This document shows, piece by piece, positions 4,932-5,068 of a stretch of DNA of 5,068 nt; the stretch's first letter is position 1, and each line of letters starts with the position of its first letter. The stretch comes from Allobrachymonas sp. (GTDB lineage Bacteria; Pseudomonadota; Gammaproteobacteria; Burkholderiales; Burkholderiaceae_C), in contig JAGPIR010000115.1 in the NCBI GenBank assembly GCA_018054915.1, positions 1-5,068 on the forward strand, in the 5' to 3' direction. The notes below the pieces were generated by a model that worked only from the letters and a program-made list of their open reading frames with translations, did not search any database and had not been told where the DNA came from. Position numbers and translations under genes: made by a program.

Positions 4932-5068
4932 ATGGCGAATCTAACGGGAACTATTCCAGCGGATACCATGACTGACGCTGAGAAAAAGAGCAAGGGCTGG
5001 CGCGTCCTGCTGTTCGGAGTGTTGTCCAACTTCAGTATCGGTATTCTGTACACATGGTCGAACCTCAA
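4932..5068 (+). CDS. OFA-like major facilitator superfamily transporter, N-terminal fragment (3' end off the window)
   Basis: Only the first 45 codons are visible. A polar, lysine-containing N terminus (residues 1-21, ending EKKSKGW) leads into the first membrane segment. Its pattern WRVLLFGVLSNFSIGILYTWSNL (split here as WRVLLFGVLSNF and SIGILYTWSNL) matches the start of OFA-family carriers, where the G-x-x-x-N and G-x-(L/V)-Y-x-W-S signature lies in helix 1. Members exchange small carboxylates such as oxalate and formate, but family members have varied substrates, so none is assigned here. The start at 4932 is chosen for its ribosome binding site; 4968 is an alternative that removes 12 residues. 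The gene is divergent from parA and probably uses the promoter at 4689-4717 through a long structured leader. The rest of the gene is needed to confirm the family. Confidence 0.75.
   Translation, partial: MANLTGTIPADTMTDAEKKSKGWRVLLFGVLSNFSIGILYTWSNL

Noticed and set aside
4784..4975. 63-codon plus-strand frame starting at GTG and overlapping the transporter start
   Set aside because: It lies in the structured leader, lacks a ribosome binding site and overlaps the better supported transporter start.

Overview
The window looks like a chromosomal segment of a GC-rich betaproteobacterium, most likely of the order Burkholderiales. The grounds are the protein sequences (chromosomal-type ParA and ParB, and a monofunctional transglycosylase with a charged linker in its catalytic domain) and the TonB-like gene / aroE / mtgA order, which I recall from that order. 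The family (Alcaligenaceae or Comamonadaceae) cannot be settled from this window. I see no insertion sequence, phage gene, CRISPR array, tRNA or rRNA.

Layout. Five genes lie on the minus strand and read right to left. They are parA (4438-3668), a 260-nt gap, parB (3407-2499), an 83-nt gap, a TonB C-terminal family gene (2415-1417), a 78-nt gap, aroE (1338-427), and mtgA (430 to beyond the left edge). The aroE stop and mtgA start share an ATGA overlap. Right of parA is a 493-nt divergent intergenic region (4439-4931) with lower GC in its right part. Beyond it, on the plus strand, the first 45 codons of an oxalate/formate-antiporter-like (OFA) major facilitator transporter run off the right edge.

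How the genes work together. ParA and ParB segregate the chromosome origin. The next three genes all serve the cell envelope or central metabolism: an inner-membrane energy-transducer-like protein, shikimate dehydrogenase (aromatic amino acid pathway) and a peptidoglycan glycosyltransferase. They may be read as one long transcript, with possible internal starts or stops in the gaps. Most coding content is ordinary.

The most interesting part is the divergent intergenic region. It holds a plausible sigma70 promoter for parA with a 7-2-7 inverted repeat abutting its -35 box. Facing the other way is a good sigma70 promoter (5/6 in both boxes, 17-bp spacer). It is followed by a roughly 200-nt leader with several perfect helices, two copies each of GTGCA and TGCAC that can pair in alternative ways, and a hairpin plus T5 that resembles an intrinsic terminator about 85 nt before the transporter start. 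This could be an attenuated or riboswitch-like leader or a small RNA of about 120 nt. I could not match it to a known RNA class by eye.
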